Assembly: GCF_901000735.1 (NCBI RefSeq)
Contig: NC_081545.1
Location: forward strand, 31,481,968-31,545,967
Origin: Corylus avellana
Lineage: Eukaryota; Streptophyta; Magnoliopsida; Fagales; Betulaceae
Direction: 5' to 3'
DNA length: 64,000 nucleotides
The notes under the pieces were generated by a model. The model did no database searches, was not told the DNA's origin, and saw only the letters and a list, made by a program, of their open reading frames with translations. A program made the position numbers and the translations under genes. This document shows positions 34,201-46,212 of the stretch, piece by piece (the stretch's first letter is position 1; every line of letters starts with the position of its first letter).

Positions 34201-34455
34201 ATTACAAAACCCTAGTCACCTAATTACATATGTATGGTCCGTATGGATATGTTTCATTAGTTTTTAAATTCAAATCAAAGACTAAACTTTTAAAACCTCA
34301 TGTTATAAAGAGTAATGCTAAAAGTTACTCTTGTGTCCCTCTTGTGTTACTCTAAAAATGATGTGACTTTTAAAATCATTACTGGACTTGTGATTGATCA
34401 TTATTGAATTTAATCAAATATTAATTTTAAAAGCCACCTCATTCATAGAGTGACA
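31219..34455 (-). repeat. Inverted repeat, arm B (3.24 kb)
   Basis: Near-exact reverse complement of 14049-17300. It runs from CCTCACCCCAGGGG to CATTCATAGAGTGACA and ends at the N gap, so it may continue. Relative to arm A it lacks the Copia insertion: sequence continues smoothly past the arm end into the DUF2039 exon. No working gene is seen. Confidence 0.85.
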
Positions 34456-34555
34456 NNNNNNNNNNNNNNNNNNNNNNNNNNNNNNNNNNNNNNNNNNNNN
34501 NNNNNNNNNNNNNNNNNNNNNNNNNNNNNNNNNNNNNNNNNNNNNNNNNNNNNNN
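34456..34555. other. Assembly gap of 100 Ns
   Basis: Exactly 100 N bases at the outer end of arm B. The tandem kinase array starts right after it. Confidence 0.99.
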
Positions 34556-35278
34556 GGTTTGATAATTAATTGGCATCCCGGCTGCCTTTAGCCTTTAGAA
34601 GACCGGTAAGATGGAGGTTTATCTTGGACTACGACCTAAGGGAAAAGGACTAATTATGTCGTTGCTCTCTTGAGAAACGCCAATATTTATACCTCATATG
34701 TCATGCCTAAACCCAGGTACCACACAAAATTTACTCTCTGATCGATACTTTCTCTACCAAGTCAACATGCATGGGACATTCGCGGAAAAGTATCCAAAAC
34801 TTGAATATTAACTTTAAACTATTTCTCGAAAATCAAACAGAAAATAGTTTCTTTCTTTTTAGAAAATGTTCACGTATTCAATTCTTTAAATTGATTTGTT
34901 TTTTCTTTTACTATTAAGTAATAAAATTATATGTCTAAACCTTTATATCTAGATTTCTCTTTTTGATTAATGTATTCATAGATATATGATTTTTTTCCTT
35001 TTTTTTTTTGGTGATCAGTGATACTAATATCTTTTTTTGAACGCGTGAGAAGTGTGCGAAAAAGACTCTGTATAAGTCTTTTGGCAGAACACTGAAAAGA
35101 TGTCGTTCCTGGCTAGCAAGCATGACTAATAGAAATGGACCTCCGGCCTTTTTTTCTTTCCTTTTCCTTTTCCCTTTCCTTTTTCTTTTTCCAAATGTCC
35201 TAGTCTGGTTGTCGTTTTGGAAGAAAAGTCTTACAAGTGAACAAGTGATGTCTTTGATTGCATATTTATCTTCAAATT

Positions 35279-35386
35279 AATTTGTCATCAAAGATTAATT
35301 GGCTAGGGACCATGCCTCATGAAATAGAGGTTATTAGTTTGAATTCTTCCTCCCCTCTTGTGAAAAAAAAAAAGAAAAAAAAAAAA
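35279..35386 (+). mobile_element. Short tRNA-derived SINE, unit 1
   Basis: A 108-bp insertion with an A-rich tail, flanked by the direct repeat TCTTCAAATT at 35269-35278 and 35387-35396. The body has a degenerate B-box-like TAGTTTGAATTC. The copy in the other units is better preserved. The shared site shows that the insertion predates the duplication. Confidence 0.6.
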
Positions 35387-35542
35387 TCTTCAAATTATTC
35401 CCCGAAAACGATTGCTGAACTTGTAAGAGATACTTTAGACTTGCTCAGCAGCCTTGTATTTGGTGTTATTATTCCTTTGTCGACCCTGGCTGGCTGGCTC
35501 CACGCTCCTCACCAAATTGGAGAGGCCAATGGAGTCATTTAA
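35387..35542 (+). other. Unrecognised conserved open frame, unit 1
   Basis: About 51 codons end GWLHAPHQIGEANGVI and contain the hydrophobic stretch LLSSLVFGVIIPLSTLAGWL. The matching frame at 52720-52875 and 62487-62642 differs at four residues without indels. No start or family was recognised. It could be an exon remnant or simply conserved because the duplication is young (silent changes: 3 of about 7). Confidence 0.3.
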
Positions 35543-37230
35543 AATTTGACACAAAAAAAAAAAAAAAAAACTGTTAATTGGGTGATGATAAACTATATAT
35601 GTTAAATGAGATAAGTATAATTTACCATTAAAGAATAGTACTCTATCTCTAAATTACCCTCTGGACTTGCGTCCATAAATAGCTAATTATCTAGATTCTG
35701 ATTTCCTAAATCTTAATTAATACTATTATTATTAGCTTTTTTTTTTAAACAAAAAAAAAATTATAAGCAATACTATATTGATAAAAGTTATATACGTACA
35801 AAATACCTGTGTCTCCTTTTGTGCGTGTAATATTATCCTAAAAAAGATAACAGAGATGATGAAAAATGCTAGCTAGAGTTATTAACTCTTTTACTAACTT
35901 CTTGCTTTAGTATTGACCAATTACTCGGACTTAGAATAGGGGCCACCGGACCAACCTTTCTAATATTCAATACAGGAAAAGCAACCTGGGGTACTATGTG
36001 ATTAAACTTGAATGTTTTTGGTAAGTTTTTTTGAACCTTGTTATCATATTCAAATTCATGGGTACAGCGAGACGCCATTCAAAGTTCTTGACTCGTTACT
36101 TATTAAAAAAAAAAAAAAAAAAACAGAAACAAAAGAAGAAAAAAGGGTCCTTGACCCGTTAACCACGACTTTAATGACAACCACGCAATTTTTTGTTATA
36201 TACTTTGATAGTATAGCTTTCTAATATCTGGTTTATTTAATACAAGTGAAAATATTAGAGTAAAGCTATAAAATTATATTTTTATCTTACAATACTGACC
36301 AAATAGTCCCAATATATTAATCATTAGAGAGTCATGGTAAAATAAAAAATTGATGGGACTGTCACATCAATATCATGAAATAAAAATATATAGCATTATT
36401 CTTGAATTAATAGAGGTTTAAGATGGATCATAAATTTTGAATGCACGCATTGCTTATTTGAATTAGAGTACGTACATAATTCAGTTTACGTGATCCGTAC
36501 AAAAACAATATGGACAAGAAGGATTCATGTGGCAATATAATGAATCCTTGATTGGTGATTTATATACGCCTTTAGATGCCATGGATAACACTAAATGGTA
36601 TAATTTCTATGATGCATCTTACCTCCTTTAAATTATTTTATGGTTAACTAGAGTATGCAAAATCTATTTGTATTTGTGTTTTGTTACTTTATGTGGCCGG
36701 CTTAAAAAAACTTGTGAATGTTAGGGCACAACAAACTATGTATATATTTTTTTTGAATACAACTATGTATATATTTTCGTCATTATTTTTCCAGGATGTT
36801 TTCTTCATAATACTGGAGATTTTTAGTTGGTCTTCTCTGAGGAACTATTATAGGAATTAGGAACCTACAGATATGTTACCCATGACATTTTCTTTTTCGT
36901 CTTTGAGAAACCTTGTATAAATGTAGCTTCAATGGTGAAAAACAAACTTCTTTTTCAGCACCCTAAATGTAGCTTCAATGGTGAAAAACAAACTTCTTTT
37001 TCAGCACCCCCCTCTTCTGTGTGTGAAATATATCAATTCCTCAAAATGAAAATGCATGTTGTAAATTGTAATTCATGGTTTCAGAGTCTCTCTCTCTCTC
37101 TCTTGAAAGTGTAAGTGTACTCACACAAACAACTTCGATGTATATTTACATGTTTATTATTCCCTGTCTAAGAGTTTTTCTTTTTTTTTTCTTGTTCAGA
37201 GCGCCTGTGTGCAAAAGGTGACTTGATGTG

Positions 37231-37365
37231 ATGTACTGCTGGTCCACAACCTTGCTTCTTCCTGACATGAGAGGTAGCGATTTTTGGTCCAAAACTGGGC
37301 TGGGATTCATCATTTTGTTGACAGTGACTGTTTGGATAGGCACTACAATGCTTGCTGTGCTGTAG
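37231..37365 (+). pseudogene. Candidate C-terminal membrane exon, unit 1
   Basis: A 44-codon frame contains LLPDMRGSDFWSKTG, then the hydrophobic span GFIILLTVTVWIGTTMLAVL and a stop. The same frame without indels lies at 54478-54612. Stops block all frames between a good acceptor (TTCTTGTTCAG, about 37200) and this frame in both units, so it looks like the remnant of a last exon. The family was not recognised. Differences between units are mostly replacement changes, which argues against selection. Confidence 0.3.
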
Positions 37366-37678
37366 AGTTCCAGAGACAGAATAGCTGATATTGAAGCTTT
37401 TGTGGCTATTTTGATTAAGGAGCCAACATTGTGGTTACCGGAACAAGATTACTTTGCTAATTTTTGGAAAGGATTGTTTACTCTTATAAGATTTTTCCAG
37501 CTAGATATTTTCTTTCTCCATACCAGGCTGTCAACTAGCAAGTGTATTCTTTGGCACAGTAAATGCAAATAATTTTGATTTTTTTGAGATGCAGTCATTT
37601 TCCGGTGCGTTTTTTTCCCATTTAGATCTTATTTTCTTTTATCCTTCTGTCCTCTCGGTAATTTGAGATAACAGTAGC

Positions 37679-37918
37679 AAATTGAAACCTCTTCGAAGCA
37701 GGGCCCTTCGGACCCACCTTCCAGAGTAAACTTCAGTCTTGTGCACCGCACCCTTAGAAGTTTCTCTAGATGGAACTGGTTAAATCGCTAGCTTTTCAGG
37801 AGGGGGTGTAGCTCCAATCGATTGTTTGTATACATGAGATGTTGAACCTTAGACCTTGAAGGGTGCAAATCTTAAGATCAATGCCTCCAAAGGGTTGGCT
37901 CAGGTAGTGGAGGCCTTG
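37679..37918. repeat. Unit-1-specific insertion of about 240 bp
   Basis: Absent from the matching site in the 52069-61830 unit (GCAGTAGCAGATATGCTAGAT at 54930). It contains GGTTGGCTCAGGTAGTGGAG, which resembles the A-box head of plant SINEs, and a CTTAAGATCAA and GATCTTAAG inverted pair. The class is uncertain. Confidence 0.45.
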
Positions 37919-38048
37919 ATCTTAAGATATGCCAGATAAATAGATAATTACTTAGGATCTTCTTTTATAATTACTTAGTATCTTCTTTTGAAATCTTGTC
38001 CGATGGTACATAACACTAGGGTAGATCAAGTTGTTGCAATCATCAGCG

Positions 38049-38049
<1 letters not shown>

Positions 38050-38102
<53 letters not shown>
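38050..38102. repeat. (CA)n(TA)n microsatellite
   Basis: About 15 CA followed by about 11 TA units. The matching site at 55032-55052 is much shorter. Confidence 0.9.
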
Positions 38103-38103
<1 letters not shown>

Positions 38104-38320
38104 AGCACTTGTACAGAATGATCAACCAGCAAAAACAGAAAATAGAAGTCACAAATTCTTCTTAATCTTAACAAAAAATGACTCCATTTCTGGCAAATTT
38201 GATATTTCAGCACATCTTCAAAAAAAATATCTAATTTAATCAGTATCTTGGTAGTACATGTTGGAACATGGAAGAGATCCCACAAGCTATAAGCATCTGT
38301 TGACACACTGTTTATATCCC

Positions 38321-40521
38321 TCAACTCAAAATTAGGTCCTCATCTTTGTCGTCGTCATCATCACCATTATCATTCCTGCTTTGCTTAGCATATTCCTCAA
38401 GTGATGCAGCGGGAAATAACTCCCTAACCTTGTCTTCTTTGTCGGTTGGTGTTTTCTCCGAACTTTTAGATTTACTTTTGTTCATCTGGTGCAACATAAA
38501 AGGAAAATAATACCACATGTTACAGAAGAAAACGGACAAAAAGGAACAATAAAGTACAAAAAGCACTATTATTGGATTAGCTTCGCCCTGTCAAGACATG
38601 ATAAAGGATCTAAATCCATGAAATGTTCACCAACTGTGCACATCAAAACATGCTCAACTTGGTAAAAACTAGAAATACCCATTAATAGAACAATAACCGG
38701 GAAAGATTACACAACCTGAGATACCGGTAGAAACTGAATAAAATGCACAGAAAAGAGATGTATGTTGTATAAGGGCAAACGCCTTATCAACTTGGGATTC
38801 AAAATGCAATTTGCACAATAAAATTCAAAACTTGCAGATGTGATGTCCATCTCCTGGAAGTGAATCTTGGCGTACCAGGGAAGAGGACGGTTTAACACCA
38901 AAACGGTTGAAAATTCCAAAATTAATTTCTCGACGGGTTACAAGCAAGACAAGCATATAATTATCATAACAACTGCAAAGAAAATTTTGAATCTAGAAGT
39001 TTCATACAGAAAGAGACATTATTCAATTTTAGCTTTGAGTATGGTAGCAATTACAATCTCTTGGAAAACAATAGGGCATATGATCTAAATTAGGAGCTAC
39101 AACATTGTTAATCATTTCTCAATAAAAGGTTGGAGATATAAGGACTTCATGAATAACTAAAAGGTAGATTCTTCATTAATATGGGATAAAGTTTCTGTTC
39201 TTACCCAGACAAGAAATTAATAACAAACAACTGATGGGAAAATAAAATCTTTATACTCCTAAGCAAATACAAATACGAAAAGGGATGAAAAGCATTGCTT
39301 TAAAGAACTTACTGCACGTAGCAGAGACCTTCGGTCTCTCTCTCGAGCATTCTTAACTGCCTAGAACAAAATCACACAAACCCATCAATTAGCTTCCAAA
39401 ATGCAAAAAATCGAGCCTTCTTTTAAAAAATGCATACAAATTATAACAAAGAGAAAAGCAACTAACGTCCTCAAGCAACTTTTGCTCAGCCTCTACTTCT
39501 GAAGAATCTCTACAATAAAAAACCAAAAGCACTCAATAAAAAGGAAAAAAATTCATACATAACTCAAAGAAATAACTTGTCAAACAAAAACCTTTCGACT
39601 ATACGATCCACACGGGAACAACACTTTGCTCATACACCCTGCGCCTTAGCACAACCTACGTCCAAATCAACCCAATGCCAAAATCAACCAAAACCCAACA
39701 GCCAAAAGAAGAAAAAAGGTACACAATTTGTTTGTTTCACAGAAAATACTTTCTCAAATATGCCTTCGCACAAAATTCTTTGCTGTTTCGTGGGACAACG
39801 GTTTCAATGACACCAAACAGAACCACAAAGAATTCAAAGAGCGAAACCAAGTACCGGTACAGAGATTATGGTACGCCTGAAGAACGGCGCGTGTTGAACA
39901 TCGCTGACTGTAATTCAATCCAACAACAAAATCAACGAGTGCACATTGAAATTGAATCGGTCCTTAAAAAAAATTGAGAAACAGAAAACGACAAAAATTA
40001 AAAAGGAAAATAAAATACCATTTGGCAGGCTCGGTAAGGCGCTTGTACTTTCCGTAACGGCGTTTCCAGTCGATCTGTTCTTTACAACGGGGGCACACCC
40101 CCTAAAACTCGGAGTACGGCCTGAGCTTTCCCCCAACTTCCTGTAATCCTGTTACAACTATTTATCTTCGGCCCGTGATTTTGAAAAGCACTTTTTGAAT
40201 TATGTAAAAATCCGTTTCCTCTGTCTAGAGAAAAGCGAGTGTTTTGTAACAGGAAAATGATAGGTTGAATTAAAAAAGTTTATTTTTTGGTCATTTTAAT
40301 TATAGGTGGTATGACCTATTTTAATTTTTTATTATTTAAAATCTATTAATTATAAAATTAAAATTAAAATGATCAAAAATTAATAAAAAAATAAAAAAAA
40401 TAAAAAAGGGTGGTTGGGGGTGGCCAGCCACCCTAACTAAGCCTTTTTAATGCAACCAAGTATTTTTCTTTGTAATACCGTTTCGTTGATCTTGATATTG
40501 GCGTTGGGTTTCCAAGCGAAA
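38321..40521 (-). pseudogene. DUF2039 (C9orf85-like) gene, unit 1, with two stops
   Basis: Seven exons can be placed on the minus strand with splice sites and phase that fit: 40521-40479 (FAWKPNANIKINET), 40140-40019 (EVGGKLRPYSEF, then CPRCKEQIDWKRRYGKYKR), 39907-39855 (CQRCSTRAVLQAYHNLCT), 39655-39592 (GCAKAQGV to KCCSRVDRIVER), 39509-39467 (DSSEVEAEQKLLED), 39360-39313 (AVKNARERDRRSLLRA) and 38485-38321 (MNKSKSKSS to DEDLILS, acidic tail). The order and motifs match the eukaryotic DUF2039 family, small proteins with several CxxC pairs and no settled function. The first exon with the start codon was not found. A TAG at 40102-40104 in exon 2 and a TGA replacing a conserved Cys at 39630-39632 make it a pseudogene. 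This is the only copy with the complete FAWKPN exon. A 200-bp insertion lies in the intron after it. Confidence 0.8.
40250..40463. mobile_element. Insertion in the DUF2039 pseudogene intron, unit 1
   Basis: Compared with the empty site near 8621-8637 (GTGTTTTGTAATACCG), about 215 bases are inserted between GTGTTTTGTAA and TACCG. The bordering words TTTTGTAA and CTTTGTAA suggest an 8-bp duplication with one mismatch, as in hAT elements. The interior is AT-rich with a GGTGGTTGGGGGTGGCCAGCC patch near the right end. Confidence 0.5.
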
Positions 40522-41220
40522 CTGTTGGAACAATACAACCTAATAGTTTATGACTCTTGAGGTTTGTCATCTTTCATGTGCTCTTGTATCTTTAAAATCG
40601 CTTTATGCGGTCTGAGCTATTTATTTGGCCTATTTCCAATTTTGTTTTGTTTATTTGCACTGTTATCTTTTGTGTTTAGGTTTGTTGTAGGAGAGCTCAG
40701 CCCACCCATTTTCAGTTTTTTGATCACTTGTACCCTCTTTCCCAATTTGATTAGGGAAAAAAAAATAGTCACAAAGAAATCCATTTTCTCCATTCTCCCA
40801 CGTTCAATAAAATAATAATAAATAAATAAAAAATGCTATATGTTATAATTATATTCAACATTCATTCAACAATGGTGGCATGACATTCTCAACCAACCAT
40901 TAAATTTAATTAGGAGTGTCATATCAACATTTTCAAATGAATGTTTCTAACATTACTCTAATGAAAACTCATACTTGCTTAATCTTTTGACTTATTATCT
41001 TGCTCTGAGCTTACTTATGACAAAACCCAAGTAGAAGAATCCCATAATCTATGCCTCAGAGTGATTCAATCAGATACATGCACTACAACTATCATTTAAT
41101 TTGCTACACAATTGAATAGAATGACTTTATTACAAACCCTCGTCCGCAATATATGACTCCAAATAAGGCTAAATAAAAATTCAGCTACCACCTTCTTTCA
41201 CCGACAGCTAAGATTCATAA
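40522..41220. other. 3' flank of kinase copy 2
   Basis: No gene. Homologous to 8675-9255 and 48302-48975. The missing first coding exon of the DUF2039 gene should lie near 40540-40800 but could not be recognised. Confidence 0.5.
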
Positions 41221-43883
41221 TCACAAAGAACACTGTCCCAAAGGACTAGAGGACATTAGTTTGCCCGAATCCTGATTAGTACTTGCAAAACTTTGGTCTT
41301 CGTTGCTCATTATGGTCGCTCTGCTGTTGCTATTTCTACTTGACACTTGTCCACCGCTGCTACTAGACATGTCATCACTGTCATTAAGTGTGGACTTGGG
41401 GAAGAGACCTTTCTCATCAGCCAACGCCTCAATTTCAACCACATTAAGCCCTACATCTTCGTCTACACTCTCTTGCAATTGCAATGAGAACTCAAGCCCC
41501 CCCAACACATCATCCATTGATGGCCGTTCGATTCCGTTGTCAAGTAAACAATTCATCGCAACCTCAACAAATTTCTTCAGGCACCGAATCCCTATTTCAC
41601 CTTTTATTGATGGATCAACCATCTCTTCAACCTTTCCATTGCGATAGATTTCCTGCGCCCACCTCGCTAGCCCCATTGCTATATCTGTTGTACGCATTAT
41701 AGGCGGCCTTGCACACACTACTTCACACAAAACTACACCAAACGAGTACACGTCAGACTTCACAGTCAATTGCATACGTCTGTAATACTCTGGGTCCATG
41801 TACCCAAAACTACCCTTCACCACCGTGCTGACGTGGGAATTGGCCATGCCAGTGGGACCTACTTTGGACAATCCAAAATCAGATACCTTGGCAACCCATT
41901 TCTCATCTAATAAGATATTTGTTGTCTTTACGTCACGATGAATGATCGTTTGCTTTGCGCCCGTATGAAGATAGTTCAAAGCACGAGCCGCACCAATACA
42001 AATCTCAAGGCGTTGCTTCCACGGAAGAGGTGGATTATCGGTGTTGTACAAATGATCACGTAGACTCCCACGGGCCATGTAATCGTAGACGAGTATCATC
42101 TCATCACCTTCGTTACAATATCCAATCAGAGAAACAAGATGGAGGTAACGAAGCTGGGAGAGCATCGCGATCTCGGTGTGGAACTCATGAGCCCCTTGCT
42201 GTGAACTAGATTTCAGCCGTTTGATTGCAACTGAGATGGTCCCATCATCAATGTACCCTTTATACACGTTGCCAAACCCTCCAACCCCTATGATTAAAAC
42301 CTTATCGAAATCGTTTGTGGCAGCTTTGATTTCAGCAAACGAAAACTTACGACATAATTCGGAAGGTAAAGATGAGCCCTGCGTCTTAGTTGACTTGGTC
42401 TTAGTGAAAGAAAATAGACCCCACCATGAAGTTACACCGGTGGAGCCGATGTCCTTGGCTCTCTTACTCAGCCGGAAAGTCACTAAAAAAAGAATTAAGA
42501 GTGGACCAACAACACCTCCTATGATAATGGCTATCGTCGGCGACAACCTCTTTGTTTTCTCCTTTAGTTTTGTTCTGGGTTCCGGGGTCGGGAGTGTGGT
42601 AACCCCCTCCACTTCCTGGTTGAGCCCAGCAAGACTACCGTCTGATCGGTTCAACGTAAATATTTCCACGCCGTTCAAGATGGCACTGGTGGTTACAGGA
42701 GGTGGTTTAATATCCAAGTCAGGGTGTAGCGCAAGCCACAAATCTTGTTTGGCCTTGTTTCCAATTGGGACCAACACAACATACTCTCTGTATATAGGAA
42801 TTCTGGTACCGCCGCTCCATTCAATCACATCCGCTTGTTCCTGTGCTGTCTGATTATTTATGAATATGTTAAAAACCCGTTCATTCGTTTCCACTATCTC
42901 TAGCATAGTTTCGCAGAAATGAAACCTAAAAAGATAGTTAAACCCGCCATCAACCGTGAAGATCCACGTGAGGTTGGAATTCAAGTTAACCGTAAGATTC
43001 AGACCCATTGTACGAAAAGTTTTATACACAATCTCCGGCGCAGTATAGGCCGGTGTGTCCGTAGTATACTGTATCTTAACATCAGGCTGGCTGTAAGTTG
43101 TCAGCCCTTTCATCTGGCCAAACAGATACTGTGAGTCCTGACGCCAAGTCCGGAACATCCCAGTATCGTCTACGCCCGAGATATCGTTGCCCCCCACGTT
43201 TAGTCTATACATGGTCTCAAGAGCAGTGGTTTCGTCGAAATAGAAGGGTATGTTGTAATCTACCATGGTGATCATTACATCATCCCTATTGTGCATATAG
43301 AGATTATTTGGGATAGAAACAATCTCTATACCATTAATGAAGGCGTAGAGCTTGGAGATGGAATAAAGGTTATGTTGAGAAACTGAGTGTGAAACACAGG
43401 GATTATGAATTCTTTGATAACGGTGGCTACAGGAGGTTCTATCGAAGAGACGGTAAGAAAGGCACTGAAGTTGCTTAAGAGGGTGAAGTTATTGGCGGTG
43501 ACCAAGGAGAATGACTTGGATTTATCGACTCCAGAGTAGGAGGCCGGGAAGAAGTAGAGACGGACGAACTTCAGGCCAGGCGAGACGGGAAAGGAGTAGG
43601 TGAATTTGTTGTGAAAGATGCGTGCAGTGGTGTAGGGGAGTTGGGTAAGAGAAGGGTCGTGTTGGGAGGGGGTAGATGCAATTGATGTGGTTTCTATATT
43701 TGGGGGTGAGAACTTTGAGTTGAAATCGCCTTCCCAGTTACGGCCATCGAGTGAGGTTGACTCGGAGGACGAGCCACAATTGAGGAGAAAATAGTCGGTG
43801 GCAGCGTAGGGTGGCGGAGTTTTGGTGACGGCCTGGGTGAGGAGAAGATGGAGGAAGGAGAGGTAGAGGGTAAGCGAGTGCAT
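41221..43883 (-). pseudogene. FERONIA-like receptor kinase, copy 2, frameshifted
   Basis: The layout is the same as in copy 1: signal peptide MHSLTLYLSF, malectin-like region, membrane span, RD kinase with IGVGGFGNVYKG, VAIKRLK, HRDVKTTNILL, DFGLSK and GYMDPEYY. One base is missing near 43347 (GGCGTAGAGC where intact copies read GGCGTAAGAGC). This shifts the frame in the malectin-like region after about residue 180 and leads to a stop at 43326-43328. The remaining 691 codons are open from a later Met at 43296, but that product would lack a signal peptide and the first malectin half. As it is the only lesion seen, it may be a recent mutation or a sequencing error. Confidence 0.85.
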
Positions 43884-43898
43884 GGTGTGGAAGACCAA

Positions 43899-46212
43899 TT
43901 CTCCTACGGCTGCTATACCATATATATGCAGCTTAATTATCTGATGGAAAATACGTGAGCAATGGTGTGAAAGTTAAGTCTTTGGAATTATTAGACTCAG
44001 AATATATAGGGACCACTGGACCACAACCTTTTCTAACATTCAACCCAGGAATAGCAACCTGGACTACGTGATTAATGCTCTAGATAAACTTTATTGGTTT
44101 TGCATATGAAAAAAGTAAATTACAGAAACTAAAATACTCTTATTTTGTTTTCGTGAACGATTGTTTTTTCCGTAAGTTTTGTGAACCTTGTTATCATATT
44201 CAAATTCATGGGTACAGCGAGACACCATATTCGAAGTTCGATATTCTAGCTTTCTAAAATCTGGTTTATTTAACACAAGTGAAAATATTAGAATTAGAGT
44301 AATGCTATAAATTTTATTTTTATTTCATAATATTGACCTCAATCAATTATTAAAGAGTCATTGTAAAAAAAAATAAAAATAAAAAATTTATTAAAATTGT
44401 TACTACAACATTATAAGATAAAAAATATATAGCTTTATTTTTAAAATTAATAGAATTTTAAACTAAACGGAGGTTTAAGATGGATGATACTCAAAAGTAT
44501 TTATTGGGATAGAAGCTCGTAGGACCGTAAAGACTAAAAAGAAACAAATGAACAGAGGCTTTACAAAAAGAAGCATCTTACAAATGGATCAATCATCTTC
44601 TTCTTTTTTTTTCTTTTTTTTTTTTTTTTATTAAAAAAAGATTAATGTTGTGATATGACTTGAACTACTAAAGTCTTGAAGTGGACTCCGCCTGACTTTT
44701 AGAATGCCAAGCTTGACTTGAAGTCTTTGGCTTTTGTGGGTTTACTACTCCAATTTGGAGCACACGTGACTTTACTTTAAGTTTTACAATAAATTTGTTA
44801 GAATTAGTAGCTCATATTAGAACATTAGTGGAAGACCAAGTAAATGGAAGCAAATAACGACATTCACAAAGCAGGAGTATTTTGAGGATTTTTTATATAT
44901 ATGTTATAATGTAACCTTGAATCATATTATAGCAAAATACAGTCGCACTCTTTGTAAATGTAGGCACATTGCCGAACCATGTTAAATCTGTGTCTTAACT
45001 CTTTCTTAATCTCTCTCTTTCTGATTCTATATTATTTATCATTGTTGTGCACAGTATCAACAGAGTTGCTAGCCGACTTTGAACCAATATAAAAAGGAGG
45101 TTTTGCAACAAAGCAAGGATGGGAGAAAAAAATTAGAAACCACACATTTTATTAGGATTTTTTTATTTTGTTGTGCCTTATGATGGTGTACTTAGAGACA
45201 AAAATAGTTTTCTTTGTCAAATATTTCTCTCTTTTGTATTTTTTTTTATTTTGTGTGAGTGAGATTTAAGTGTATAAGGGCTTTGGGGGTTTTGAGTGAT
45301 TTTCTACCCGTTATCTTTGTATTCTATCTTTTGATAGTGAATTTTCTCTGGGTCATCTCTGCCAATAGATGTAGGCTTGTTAGACCGAACCACTTAAATC
45401 TTGGTATCTTGTATGATTAATTTGTTTTCTATTATGCTCTTTTCTACTTCTTTGGGATCCTGAATTTAGTTATGTACACAACATTTAATTAATCAATTAT
45501 TAGATTTGTGAATTCATATAAATCCTATACAAATTTAATAATAAATTCATCAATTCATTACATGGGCATAGTTGAAAATATGAAAATTCCACAAATTAAA
45601 ATCATGCTAAAAATAAAATTTTGCTTCTATGAAAATTCCAACGCATACCCTTTTTATAAAATCATACCATACAAACCATTAAACTATACATATAATTCAA
45701 AATAACATTTTAAAATAAAAATTATTGTTTATTCTTATGGGTTTATGATATATTTAATTAAAATTAGATAGGTCTCGCTATTGGGCCCGTACCTTCTAAG
45801 TTCTAAGCTTGCCTACTTGGACTTGCCTAAGAATTTACACCTTTAGAAAACCTATATATCACATAGAAAAAACCAAGCACTACAATGGCCTAATTAGCGA
45901 GACTTTAGATACAGTGTGATGCTAACAATGAGAGAATTGTAGTTCAATATCATATGAATTTTTTGTTTTTTGGATGAATAATTAATTAATTTATAAACCA
46001 AAATAAATTTTGCAAAGGGAAGATTAAACAGTAGTCCCCAAAACCAGCAACTAAGAAAGACAACAAATCACCAACACCCCAAACCTGCGCAGCTTGGGAA
46101 CATGAAAGAAGCCAAAACCGCCAGCAGGTCAATTAACACCATTAGACCAGCACAAACAAACATATATAAAAGCAGGAGTATATGAGTTGGAAAACATCAT
46201 CAGAACCATCGA
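43899..46212. other. Spacer between array units 1 and 2
   Basis: No gene. 43899-44480 matches the kinase upstream flank of other units, including a MITE at about 44300-44460. 44481-45500 appears unique apart from the LTR-like block below. 45580-46200 is a copy of the inverted-repeat material at 14330-14930 (AAAATCATGCTAAAAATAAA, TGCTAACAATGAGAGAATTG). The shared material stops near 46205-46213, where DUF2039 intron sequence begins abruptly. Confidence 0.55.
44796..45053 (+). repeat. Possible solo Copia LTR
   Basis: 258 bp beginning TGTTAGAATTAG and ending TTGTTGTGCACA. It has a pyrimidine-rich stretch (TCTTTCTTAATCTCTCTC) near the end, as in many Copia LTRs, and is followed by GTATCAACAGAG, which loosely resembles a Met-tRNA primer site. 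No clear target duplication was found. Confidence 0.45.

Larger units (their letters stand above)
34556..37230. repeat. Array spacer, unit 1
   Basis: Homologous in order to 52069-54477 and 61832-64000, from GGCATCCCGGCTGCC onward. It includes a SINE (35279-35386), a small conserved open frame (35387-35542), the kinase upstream remnant TTCATGGGTACAGCGAGAC, a MITE at about 36255-36405 and a 43-bp tandem duplication (ATGTAGCTTCAATGGTGAAA, twice at 36920-37005) that the other units have once. No complete gene is recognised. Confidence 0.7.

Noticed and set aside
38050..38102. Short direct repeats resembling a CRISPR-like array
   Set aside because: This is a simple CA/TA microsatellite in a plant genome. 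No array of spaced repeats exists anywhere in the window.
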